Shown: in pieces, positions 22,301 through 36,600 of the stretch | Layout: the number at the start of each line of letters is the position of its first letter | Position numbering within the stretch: the stretch's first letter is position 1 | Source of the DNA: Rhabditoides inermis | Lineage: Eukaryota > Nematoda > Chromadorea > Rhabditida > Rhabditidae | DNA: 64,000 nucleotides | NCBI GenBank assembly: GCA_963966185.1 | Contig: CAWZYM010000083.1 | Location: 124,001 to 188,000, forward strand | Direction: 5' to 3' | Position numbers and translations under genes: made by a program | The notes under the pieces: generated by a model | Told to the model about the DNA's origin: nothing | Seen by the model: the letters and a program-made list of their open reading frames with translations, nothing else | The model's database searches: none

Positions 22301-25300
22301 CAAGCCCACATCAAGCCCACATCAGTCTCACATCAAGCCCACATCAATCCCACATCAAGCCCACATCAAGCCCACATCAAGCCCATCAAGCCCACATCAA
22401 GCCCACATCAAGCCCACATCAGTCTCACATCAGTCTATCAATCTCACATCAAGCTCACATCAAGTCCACATCAAGCCCACATCAGGCCCACATCAATCCC
22501 ACATCAGTCTCACATCAAACCCACATCAAGCCCACATCAATACCACATCAAGCCCACATCAAGCTCACATCAAGCCCACATCAAGCCCACATCAGTCTCA
22601 CATCAATCAAACATCAAGCCCACATCAGTCTCACATCAGTCCATCAATCCCACATCAATCTCACATCAGGCTCACATCAATCCCACATCAGTCTCACATC
22701 AATCCCACATCAGTCTCACATCAGTCTCACATCAGTCTCACATCAATCATACATCAAGCCACATCAGTCTTACATCAGTCCCACATCACTCTCACATCAG
22801 TCTCACATCAGTCCCACATCAGTCTCACATGAAGCCCACATCAAGCCCACATCAGTCTCACATCAAGCCCACATCAATCCCACATCAAGCCCACATCAAG
22901 CCCACATCAAGCCCATCAAGCCCACATCAAGCCCACATCAAGCCCACATCAAGCTCACATCAAGCCCACATCAAGCCCACATCAAGCCCACATCAAGCCC
23001 ACATCAAGCCCACACCAAGCCCACGTCAGTCTCACATCAATCCCACATCAAGCCCAAATCAAACTCTCATCAGTTTCACATCAGTCTCACATCAATCCCA
23101 CAACAGTCTCACATCAGTCTCACAGCAGTCTCACATCAATCACACATCAAGCCCACATTAGTCTCACATCAGTCTATCAATCTCACATCAAGCTCACATC
23201 AAGTCCACATCAAGCCCACATCAGGCCCACATCAATCCCACATCAGTCTCACATCAAACCCACATCGAGCCCACATCAATCCCACATCAAGCCCACATCA
23301 AGCCCACATCAAGCCCATCAAGCCCACATCAAGCCCACATCAAGCTCACATCAAGCCCACATCAAGCCCACATCAAGCCCACATCAAGCCCACATCAAGC
23401 ACACATCAAGCACACATCAAGCTCACATCAAGCCCACATCAAGCCCACATCAGTCTCACATCAATCAAACATCAAGCCCACATCAGTCTCACATCAGTCC
23501 ATCAATCCCACATCAATCCCACATCAGGCTCACATCAATCTCACATCAAGCCCAAATCAAGCTCACAACAGTTTCACATCAGTCTCACATCAATCCCACA
23601 TCAGTCTCACATCAGTCCCACATCAGTCTCACATCAATCACGCAAAAAGCCCACATAAGTCTCACATCAGTCCATCAATACCACATCAATCCCACATCAA
23701 GCCCACATCAAGCCTACGTCAGTCTAACATCAATCCCACATCAAGCCCAAATCAAACTCTCATCAGTTTCACATCAGTCTCACATCAATCCCACAACAGT
23801 CTCACATCAGTCTCACATCAGTCTATCAATCTCATCAAGCCCACATCAAGCCCACATCAAGCCCACACCAAACCCACATCAAGCCCACATCAAGCCCACA
23901 TCAATCCCACAACAAGCCCACATCAAGCCCACATCAGTCTCACATCAATCCCACATCAGTCTCACATCAGTCTCACATCAGTCTCACATCAATCATACAT
24001 CAAGCCACATCAGTCTTACATCAGTCCCACATCACTCTCACATCAGTCTCACATCAGTCCCACATCAGTCTCACATGAAGCCCACATCAAGCCCACATCA
24101 GTCTCACATCAAGCCCACATCAAGCCCACATCAGTCTCACATCAAGCCCACATCAAGACCACATCAAGCCCACATTAAGCCCAAATCAAGCCCACATCAA
24201 GCCCATATCAAGCCCAAATCAAACTCACATCAGTAAAACATTAGTCTCAATTCAATCCCACATCAGTCTCACATTAGTCTCACATCCGTCTCACATCAGT
24301 CCCACATCAGTCTCACATCAATCTCACATCAAGCCCACATCAAGCCCACATCAAGCCCACATCAAGCCCACATCAAGCCCACATCAATCCCACATCAAGC
24401 CCACATCAAGCAAACATCAGTCTCACATCAGTCTCACAACAATCCCACATCGAGCCCAAATCAAGCTCACATCAGTTTCACATCAGTCTCACATCAATCC
24501 CACATCAAGCCCACATCAAGCCCACATCAAGCCCACATCAAGCCCACATCAAGCCCACATCAAGACCACATCAATCCCACATCAAACCCACATCAATCCC
24601 ACATCAATCCCACATCAATCCCACATCAAGCCCACATCAAGCCCACATCAAGCCCACATCAAGCTCACATCAAGCCCACATCAAGCCCACATCAGTCTCA
24701 CATCAATCAAACATCAAGCCCACATCAGTCTCACATCAGTCCATCAATCCCACATCAATCCTACATCAAGCCAAGCCCACATCAAGCCCACATCAAGCTC
24801 ACATCAAGCCCACATCAAGCCCACGTCAGTCTCACATCAATCCCACATCAAGCCCAAATCAAACTCTCATCAGTTTCACATCAGTCTCACATCAATCCCA
24901 CAACAGTCTCACATCAGTCTCACATCAGTCTCACATCAATCACACATCAAGCCCACATCAGTCTCACATCAGTATATCAATCTCACATCAAGCTCACATC
25001 AAGTCCACATCAAGCCCACATCAGGCCCACATCAATCCCACATCAGTCTCACATCAAACCCACATCAAGCCCACATCAATACCACATCAAGCCCACATCA
25101 AGCTCACATCAAGCCCACATCAAGCCCACATCAAGCCCACATCAGTCTCACATCAATCAAACATCAAGCCCACATCAGTCTCACATCAGTCCATCAATCC
25201 CACATTAATCTCACATCAGGCTCACATCAATCCCACATCAAGCCCAAATCAAGCTCACAACAGTTTCACATCAGTCTCACATCAATCCCACATCAGTCTC

Positions 25301-28300
25301 ACATCAATCACGCATAAAGCCCACATCAGTCTCACATCAGTCCATCAATCCCACATCAATCTCACATCAAGCCCACATCAAGCCTACGTCAGTCTCACAT
25401 CAATCCCACATCAAGCCCAAATCAAACTCTCATCAGTTTCACATCAGTCTCACATCAATCCCACATCAGTCTCACATCAGTCCCACATCAGTCTCACATC
25501 AATCACGCATAAAGCCCACATCAGTCTCACATCAGTCCATCAATCCCACATCAATCCCACAATAGTCTCACATCAGTCTATCAATCTCATCAAGCCCACA
25601 TCAAGCCCACATCAAGCCCACATCAAACCCACATCAAGCCCACATCAAGCCCACATCAATCCCACAACAGTCTCACATCAGTCTCACATCAGTCTCACAT
25701 CAATCATACATCAAGCCCAAAACCAGTCTTACATCAGTCCCACAACACTCTCACATAAGTCTCACATCAGTCCCACATCAGTCTCACATCAAGCCCACAT
25801 CAAGCCCACATCAAGCTCACATCAAGCCCACATCAAGCTCACATCAAGCCCATATCAAGCCCAAATCAAGCTCACATCAGTAACACATTAGTCTCAATTC
25901 AATCCCACATCAGTCTCACATTAGTCTCACATTCGTCTCACATCAGTCTCACATCAATCATACATCAAGCCACATCAGTCTTACATCAGTCCCACATCAC
26001 TCTCACATCAGTCTCACATCAGTCCCACATCAGTCTCACATGAAGCCCACATCAAGCCCACATCAGTCTCACATCAAGCCCACATCAATCCCACATCAAG
26101 CCCACATCAAGCCCACATCAAGCCCATCAAGCCCACATCAAGCCCACATCAAGCCCACATCAAGCTCACATCAAGCCCACATCAAGCCCACATCAAGCCC
26201 ACATCAAGCCCACATCAAGCCCACACCAAGCCCACGTCAGTCTCACATCAATCCCACATCAAGCCCAAATCAAACTCTCATCAGTTTCACATCAGTCTCA
26301 CATCAATCCCACAACAGTCTCACATCAGTCTCACAGCAGTCTCACATCAATCACACATCAAGCCCACATTAGTCTCACATCAGTCTATCAATCTCACATC
26401 AAGCTCACATCAAGTCCACATCAAGCCCACATCAGGCCCACATCAATCCCACATCAGTCTCACATCAAACCCACATCAAGCCCACATCAATCCCACATCA
26501 AGCCCACATCAAGCCCACATCAAGCCCATCAAGCCCACATCAAGCCCACATCAAGCTCACATCAAGCCCACATCAAGCCCACATCAAGCCCACATCAAGC
26601 CCACATCAAGCCTACATCAAGCACACATCAAGCTCACATCAAGCCCACATCAAGCCCACATCAGTCTCACATCAATCAAACATCAAGCCCACATCAGTCT
26701 CACATCAGTCCATCAATCCCACATCAATCCCACATCAGGCTCACATCAATCTCACATCAAGCCCAAATCAAGCTCACAACAGTTTCACATCAGTCTCACA
26801 TCAATCCCACATCAGTCTCACATCAGTCCCACATCAGTCTCACATCAATCACGCAAAAAGCCCACATAAGTCTCACATCAGTCCATCAATACCACATCAA
26901 TCCCACATCAAGCCCACATCAAGCCTACGTCAGTCTAACATCAATCCCACATCAAGCCCAAATCAAACTCTCATCAGTTTCACATCAGTCTCACATCAAT
27001 CCCACAACAGTCTCACATCAGTCTCACATCAGTCTATCAATCTCATCAAGCCCACATCAAGCCCACATCAAGCCCACACCAAACCCACATCAAGCCCACA
27101 TCAAGCCCACATCAATCCCACAACAAGCCCACATCAAGCCCACATCAGTCTCACATCAATCCCACATCAGTCTCACATCAGTCTCACATCAGTCTCACAT
27201 CAATCATACATCAAGCCACATCAGTCTTACATCAGTCCCACATCACTCTCACATCAGTCTCACATCAGTCCCACATCAGTCTCACATGAAGCCCACATCA
27301 AGCCCACATCAGTCTCACATCAAGCCCACATCAAGACCACATCAAGCCCACATTAGGCCCAAATCAAGCCCACATCAAGCCCATATCAAGCCCAAATCAA
27401 ACTCACATCAGTAAAACATTAGTCTCAATTCAATCCCACATCAGTCTCACATTAGTCTCACATCCGTCTCACATCAGTCCCACATCAGTCTCACATCAAT
27501 CTCACATCAAGCCCACATCAAGCCCACATCAAGCCCACATCAAGCCCACATCAAGCCCACATCAATCCCACATCAAGCCCACATCAAGCAAACATCAGTC
27601 TCACATCAGTCTCACAACAATCCCACATCGAGCCCAAATCAAGCTCACATCAGTTTCACATCAGTCTCACATCAATCCCACATCAAGCCCACATCAAGCC
27701 CACATCAAGCCCACATCAAGCCCACATCAAGCCCACATCAAGACCACATCAAGCCCACATCAAACCCACATCAATCCCACATCAATCCCACATCAATCCC
27801 ACATCAAGCCCACATCAAGCCCACATCAAGCCCACATCAAGCTCACATCAAGCCCACATCAAGCCCACATCAGTCTCACATCAATCAAACATCAAGCCCA
27901 CATCAGTCTCACATCAGTCCATCAATCCCACATCAATCCTACATCAAGCCAAGCCCACATCAAGCCCACATCAAGCTCACATCAAGCCCACATCAAGCCC
28001 ACGTCAGTCTCACATCAATCCCACATCAAGCCCAAATCAAACTCTCATCAGTTTCACATCAGTCTCACATCAATCCCACAACAGTCTCACATCAGTCTCA
28101 CATCAGTCTCACATCAATCACACATCAAGCCCACATCAGTCTCACATCAGTCTATCAATCTCACATCAAGCTCACATCAAGTCCACATCAAGCCCACATC
28201 AGGCCCACATCAATCCCACATCAGTCTCACATCAAACCCACATCAAGCCCACATCAATACCACATCAAGCCCACATCAAGCTCACATCAAGCCCACATCA

Positions 28301-30623
28301 AGCCCACATCAAGCCCACATCAGTCTCACATCAATCAAACATCAAGCCCACATCAGTCTCACATCAGTCCATCAATCCCACATTAATCTCACATCAGGCT
28401 CACATCAATCCCACATCAAGCCCAAATCAAGCTCACAACAGTTTCACATCAGTCTCACATCAATCCCACATCAGTCTCACATCAATCACGCATAAAGCCC
28501 ACATCAGTCTCACATCAGTCCATCAATCCCACATCAATCCCACATCAAGCCCACATCAAGCCTACGTCAGTCTCACATCAATCCCACATCAAGCCCAAAT
28601 CAAACTCTCATCAGTTTCACATCAGTCTCACATCAATCCCACATCAGTCTCACATCAGTCCCACATCAGTCTCACATCAATCACGCATAAAGCCCACATC
28701 AGTCTCACATCAGTCCATCAATCCCACATCAATCCCACAATAGTCTCACATCAGTCTATCAATCTCATCAAGCCCACATCAAGCCCACATCAAGCCCACA
28801 TCAAACCCACATCAAGCCCACATCAAGCCCACATCAATCCCACAACAGTCTCACATCAGTCTCACATCAGTCTCACATCAATCATACATCAAGCCCAAAA
28901 CCAGTCTTACATCAGTCCCACAACACTCTCACATAAGTCTCACATCAGTCCCACATCAGTCTCACATCAAGCCCACATCAAGCCCACATCAAGCTCACAT
29001 CAAGCCCACATCAAGCTCACATCAAGCCCATATCAAGCCCAAATCAAGCTCACATCAGTAACACATTAGTCTCAATTCAATCCCACATCAGTCTCACATT
29101 AGTCTCACATTCGTCTCACATCAGTCCCACATCAATCTCACATCAATCTCACATCAAGCCCACATCAAGCCCACATCAAGCCCACATCAAGCCCACATCA
29201 AGCAAACATCAGTCTCACATCAGGCTCACATCAACCCCACATCAAGCCCAAATCAAGCTCACAACAGTTTCACATCAGTCTCACATCAATCCCACATCAG
29301 TCTCACATCAGTCCCACATCAGTCTCACATCAATCACGCATAAAGCCCACATCAGTCTCACATCAGTCCATCAATCCCACATCAATCCCACATCAAGCCC
29401 ACATCAAGCTTACGTCAGTCTCACATCAATCCCACATCAAGCCCAAATCAAACTCTCATCAAGTTCACATCAGTCTCACATCAATCCCATAACAGTCTCA
29501 CATCAGTCTCACAACAGTCTCACATAAGTCTCACATCAAACCCACATCAAGCCCACATCAATACCACATCAAGCCCACATCAAGCCCACATCAAGCCCAT
29601 CAAGCCCACATCAAGCCCACATCAAGCCCACATCAAGCCCACATCAAGCCCACATCAGTCTCACATCAGTCTCACATCAATCCCACATCAAGCTCACATC
29701 AAGCCCATATCAAGCCCAAATCAAACTCACATCAGTAAAACATTAGTCTCAATTCAATCCCACATCAGTCTCACATTAGTCTCACATCCGTCTCACATCA
29801 GTCCCACATCAGTCTCACATCAATCTCACATCAAGCCCACATCAAGCCCACATCAAGCCCACATCAAGCCCACATCAAGCCCACATCAATCCCACATCAA
29901 GCCCACATCAAGCAAACATCAGTCTCACATCAGTCTCACAACAATCCCACATCGAGCCCAAATCAAGCTCACATCAGTTTCACATCAGTCTCACATCAAT
30001 CCCACATCAAGCCCACATCAAGCCCACATCAAGCCCACATCAAGCCCACATCAAGCCCACATCAAGCCCACATCAGTCTCACATCAGTCCCACATCAGTC
30101 TCACATCAATCACGCATAAAGCCCACATCAGTCTCACATCAGTCCATCAATCCCACATCAATCCCACAATAGTCTCACATCAGTCTATCAATCTCATCAA
30201 GCCCACATCAAGCCCACATCAAGCCCACATCAAACCCACATCAAGCCCACATCAAGCCCACATCAATCCCACAACAGTCTCACATCAGTCTCACATCAGT
30301 CTCACATCAATCATACATCAAGCCCAAAACCAGTCTTACATCAGTCCCACAACACTCTCACATAAGTCTCACATCAGTCCCACATCAGTCTCACATCAAG
30401 CCCACATCAAGCCCACATCAGTCTCACATCAAGCCCACATCAAGCTCACATCAAGCCCACATCAAGCCCACATTAAGCCCAAATCAAGCCCACATCAGTC
30501 TCACATAAGTCTCACATCAGTCCCACATCAGTCTCACATCAAGCCCACATCAAGCCCACATCAGTCTCACATCAAGCCCACATCAAGCCCACATCAAGCT
30601 CACATCAAGCCCACATCAAGCTC
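19392..30623 (+). repeat. 11,232-bp tandem duplication, unit 1
   Basis: Landmark CACATGAAGCCC sites at 21039, 22829, 24075, 26040 and 27286 recur 11,232 bp later at 32271, 34061, 35307, 37272 and 38518. Sequence to the left of 19392 and of 30624 differs, which places the boundaries; the two units abut. By eye only rare single-base differences separate them. Confidence 0.85.
22728..29149 (+). repeat. 3,211-bp tandem duplication nested in unit 1
   Basis: Landmarks at 22829 and 24075 recur at 26040 and 27286, a 3,211-bp spacing. Unit boundaries lie near 22728, 25939 and 29149, judged by where the sequences after ATTCGTCTCACATC stop matching. The same pair recurs 11,232 bp downstream (34061 and 37272). 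Confidence 0.8.
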
Positions 30624-33600
30624 ACATCAATCCCACATCAGTCTCACATCAAACCCACATCAAGCCCACATCAATCCCACATCAAGCCCACATCAAGCCC
30701 ACATCAAGCCCATCAAGCCCACATCAAGCCCACATCAAGCCCACATCAAGCCCACATCAAGCCCACATCAAGCCCACATCAAGCCCACATCAAGCCTACA
30801 TCAAGCACACATCAAGCTCACATCAAGCCCACATCAAGCCCACATCAGTCTCACATCAATCAAACATCAAGCCCACATCAGTCTCACATCAGTCCATCAA
30901 TCCCACATCAATCCCACATCAGGCTCACATCAATCTCACATCAAGCCCAAATCAAGCTCACAACAGTTTCACATCAGTCTCACATCAATCCCACATCAGT
31001 CTCACATCAGTCCCACATCAGTCTCACATCAATCACGCAAAAAGCCCACATAAGTCTCACATCAGTCCATCAATACCACATCAATCCCACATCAAGCCCA
31101 CATCAAGCCCATCAAGCCCACATCAAGCCCACATCAAGCCCACATCAAGCTCACATCAAGCCCACATCAAGCCCACATCAAGCCCACATCAAGCCCACAT
31201 CAAGCCCACACCAAGCCCACGTCAGTCTCACATCAATCCCACATCAAGCCCAAATCAAACTCTCATCAGTTTCACATCAGTCTCACATCAATCCCACAAC
31301 AATCTCACATCAGTCTCACAGCAGTCTCACATCAATCACACATCAAGCCCACATTAGTCTCACATCAGTCTATCAATCTCACATCAAGCTCACATCAAGT
31401 CCACATCAAGCCCACATCAGGCCCACATCAACCCCACATCAGTCTCACATCAAACCCACATCAAGCCCACATCAATCCCACATCAAGCCCACATCAAGCC
31501 CACATCAAGCCCATCAAGCCCACATCAAGCCCACATCAAGCCCACATCAAGCCCACATCAAGCCCACATCAAGCCCACATCAAGCCCACATCAAGCCTAC
31601 ATCAAGCACACATCAAGCTCACATCAAGCCCAAATCAAGCCCACATCAGTCTCACATCAATCAAACATCAAGCCCACATCAGTCTCACATCAGTCCATCA
31701 ATCCCACATCAATCCCACATCAGGCTCACATCAATCTCACATCAAGCCCAAATCAAGCTCACAACAGTTTCACATCAGTCTCACATCAATCCCACATCAG
31801 TCTCACATCAGTCCCACATCAGTCTCACATCAATCACGCAAAAAGCCCACATAAGTCTCACATCAGTCCATCAATACCACATCAATCCCACATCAAGCCC
31901 ACATCAAGCCTACGTCAGTCTAACATCAATCCCACATCAAGCCCAAATCAAACTCTCATCAGTTTCACATCAGTCTCACATCAATCCCACAACAGTCTCA
32001 CATCAGTCTCACATCAGTCTATCAATCTCATCAAGCCCACATCAAGCCCACATCAAGCCCACACCAAACCCACATCAAGCCCACATCAAGCCCACATCAA
32101 TCCCACAACAAGCCCACATCAAGCCCACATCAGTCTCACATCAATCCCACATCAGTCTCACATCAGTCTCACATCAGTCTCACATCAATCATACATCAAG
32201 CCACATCAGTCTTACATCAGTCCCACATCACTCTCACATCAGTCTCACATCAGTCCCACATCAGTCTCACATGAAGCCCACATCAAGCCCACATCAGTCT
32301 CACATCAAGCCCACATCAAGACCACATCAAGCCCACATTAAGCCCAAATCAAGCCCACATCAAGCCCATATCAAGCCCAAATCAAACTCACATCAGTAAA
32401 ACATTAGTCTCAATTCAATCCCACATCAGTCTCACATTAGTCTCACATCCGTCTCACATCAGTCTTACATCAGTCTCACATCAATCTCACATCAAGCCCA
32501 CATCAAGCCCACATCAAGCCCACATCAAGCCCACATCAAGCCCACATCAATCCCACATCAAGCCCACATCAAGCAAACATCAGTCTCACATCAGTCTCAC
32601 AACAATCCCACATCGAGCCCAAATCAAGCTCACATCAGTTTCACATCAGTCTCACATCAATCCCACATCAAGCCCACATCAAGCCCACATCAAGCCCACA
32701 TCAAGCCCACATCAAGCCCACATCAAGACCACATCAAGCCCACATCAAACCCACATCAATCCCACATCAATCCCACATCAATCCCACATCAAGCCCACAT
32801 CAAGCCCACATCAAGCCCACATCAAGCTCACATCAAGCCCACATCAAGCCCACATCAGTCTCACATCAATCAAACATCAAGCCCACATCAGTCTCACATC
32901 AGTCCATCAATCCCACATCAATCCTACATCAAGCCAAGCCCACATCAAGCCCACATCAAGCTCACATCAAGCCCACATCAAGCCCACGTCAGTCTCACAT
33001 CAATCCCACATCAAGCCCAAATCAAACTCTCATCAGTTTCACATCAGTCTCACATCAATCCCACAACAGTCTCACATCAGTCTCACATCAGTCTCACATC
33101 AATCACACATCAAGCCCACATCAGTCTCACATCAGTCTATCAATCTCACATCAAGCTCACATCAAGTCCACATCAAGCCCACATCAGGCCCACATCAATC
33201 CCACATCAGTCTCACATCAAACCCACATCAAGCCCACATCAATACCACATCAAGCCCACATCAAGCTCACATCAAGCCCACATCAAGCCCACATCAGTCT
33301 CACATCAATCAAACATCAAGCCCACATCAGTCTCACATCAGTCCATCAATCCCACATCAATCTCACATCAGGCTCACATCAATCCCACATCAGTCTCACA
33401 TCAATCCCACATCAGTCTCACATCAGTCTCACATCAGTCTCACATCAATCATACATCAAGCCACATCAGTCTTACATCAGTCCCACATCACTCTCACATC
33501 AGTCTCACATCAGTCCCACATCAGTCTCACATCAAGCCCACATCAAGCCCACATCAGTCTCACATCAAGCCCACATCAATCCCACATCAAGCCCACATCA

Positions 33601-36600
33601 AGCCCACATCAAGCCCATCAAGCCCACATCAAGCCCACATCAAGCCCACATCAGTCTCACATCAGTCTATCAATCTCACATCAAGCTCACATCAAGTCCA
33701 CATCAAGCCCACATCAGGCCCACATCAATCCCACATCAGTCTCACATCAAACCCACATCAAGCCCACATCAATACCACATCAAGCCCACATCAAGCTCAC
33801 ATCAAGCCCACATCAAGCCCACATCAGTCTCACATCAATCAAACATCAAGCCCACATCAGTCTCACATCAGTCCATCAATCCCACATCAATCTCACATCA
33901 GGCTCACATCAATCCCACATCAGTCTCACATCAATCCCACATCAGTCTCACATCAGTCTCACATCAGTCTCACATCAATCATACATCAAGCCACATCAGT
34001 CTTACATCAGTCCCACATCACTCTCACATCAGTCTCACATCAGTCCCACATCAGTCTCACATGAAGCCCACATCAAGCCCACATCAGTCTCACATCAAGC
34101 CCACATCAATCCCACATCAAGCCCACATCAAGCCCACATCAAGCCCATCAAGCCCACATCAAGCCCACATCAAGCCCACATCAAGCTCACATCAAGCCCA
34201 CATCAAGCCCACATCAAGCCCACATCAAGCCCACATCAAGCCCACACCAAGCCCACGTCAGTCTCACATCAATCCCACATCAAGCCCAAATCAAACTCTC
34301 ATCAGTTTCACATCAGTCTCACATCAATCCCACAACAGTCTCACATCAGTCTCACAGCAGTCTCACATCAATCACACATCAAGCCCACATTAGTCTCACA
34401 TCAGTCTATCAATCTCACATCAAGCTCACATCAAGTCCACATCAAGCCCACATCAGGCCCACATCAATCCCACATCAGTCTCACATCAAACCCACATCGA
34501 GCCCACATCAATCCCACATCAAGCCCACATCAAGCCCACATCAAGCCCATCAAGCCCACATCAAGCCCACATCAAGCTCACATCAAGCCCACATCAAGCC
34601 CACATCAAGCCCACATCAAGCCCACATCAAGCACACATCAAGCACACATCAAGCTCACATCAAGCCCACATCAAGCCCACATCAGTCTCACATCAATCAA
34701 ACATCAAGCCCACATCAGTCTCACATCAGTCCATCAATCCCACATCAATCCCACATCAGGCTCACATCAATCTCACATCAAGCCCAAATCAAGCTCACAA
34801 CAGTTTCACATCAGTCTCACATCAATCCCACATCAGTCTCACATCAATCCCACATCAGTCTCACATCAATCACGCAAAAAGCCCACATAAGTCTCACATC
34901 AGTCCATCAATACCACATCAATCCCACATCAAGCCCACATCAAGCCTACGTCAGTCTAACATCAATCCCACATCAAGCCCAAATCAAACTCTCATCAGTT
35001 TCACATCAGTCTCACATCAATCCCACAACAGTCTCACATCAGTCTCACATCAGTCTATCAATCTCATCAAGCCCACATCAAGCCCACATCAAGCCCACAC
35101 CAAACCCACATCAAGCCCACATCAAGCCCACATCAATCCCACAACAAGCCCACATCAAGCCCACATCAGTCTCACATCAATCCCACATCAGTCTCACATC
35201 AGTCTCACATCAGTCTCACATCAATCATACATCAAGCCACATCAGTCTTACATCAGTCCCACATCACTCTCACATCAGTCTCACATCAGTCCCACATCAG
35301 TCTCACATGAAGCCCACATCAAGCCCACATCAGTCTCACATCAAGCCCACATCAAGCCCACATCAGTCTCACATCAAGCCCACATCAAGACCACATCAAG
35401 CCCACATTAAGCCCAAATCAAGCCCACATCAAGCCCATATCAAGCCCAAATCAAACTCACATCAGTAAAACATTAGTCTCAATTCAATCCCACATCAGTC
35501 TCACATTAGTCTCACATCCGTCTCACATCAGTCCCACATCAGTCTCACATCAATCTCACATCAAGCCCACATCAAGCCCACATCAAGCCCACATCAAGCC
35601 CACATCAAGCCCACATCAATCCCACATCAAGCCCACATCAAGCAAACATCAGTCTCACATCAGTCTCACAACAATCCCACATCGAGCCCAAATCAAGCTC
35701 ACATCAGTTTCACATCAGTCTCACATCAATCCCACATCAAGCCCACATCAAGCCCACATCAAGCCCACATCAAGCCCACATCAAGCCCACATCAAGACCA
35801 CATCAATCCCACATCAAACCCACATCAATCCCACATCAATCCCACATCAATCCCACATCAAGCCCACATCAAGCCCACATCAAGCCCACATCAAGCTCAC
35901 ATCAAGCCCACATCAAGCCCACATCAGTCTCACATCAATCAAACATCAAGCCCACATCAGTCTCACATCAGTCCATCAATCCCACATCAATCCTACATCA
36001 AGCCAAGCCCACATCAAGCCCACATCAAGCTCACATCAAGCCCACATCAAGCCCACGTCAGTCTCACATCAATCCCACATCAAGCCCAAATCAAACTCTC
36101 ATCAGTTTCACATCAGTCTCACATCAATCCCACAACAGTCTCACATCAGTCTCACATCAGTCTCACATCAATCACACATCAAGCCCACATCAGTCTCACA
36201 TCAGTATATCAATCTCACATCAAGCTCACATCAAGTCCACATCAAGCCCACATCAGGCCCACATCAATCCCACATCAGTCTCACATCAAACCCACATCAA
36301 GCCCACATCAATACCACATCAAGCCCACATCAAGCTCACATCAAGCCCACATCAAGCCCACATCAAGCCCACATCAGTCTCACATCAATCAAACATCAAG
36401 CCCACATCAGTCTCACATCAGTCCATCAATCCCACATTAATCTCACATCAGGCTCACATCAATCCCACATCAAGCCCAAATCAAGCTCACAACAGTTTCA
36501 CATCAGTCTCACATCAATCCCACATCAGTCTCACATCAATCACGCATAAAGCCCACATCAGTCTCACATCAGTCCATCAATCCCACATCAATCTCACATC

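Noticed and set aside
22829..23161. Identical 110-codon frames at 22829, 26040, 34061 and 37272
   Set aside because: They are simple copies made by the 3,211-bp and 11,232-bp duplications of satellite DNA. The ATG is a chance variant (CACATGAAG) of CACATCAAG.
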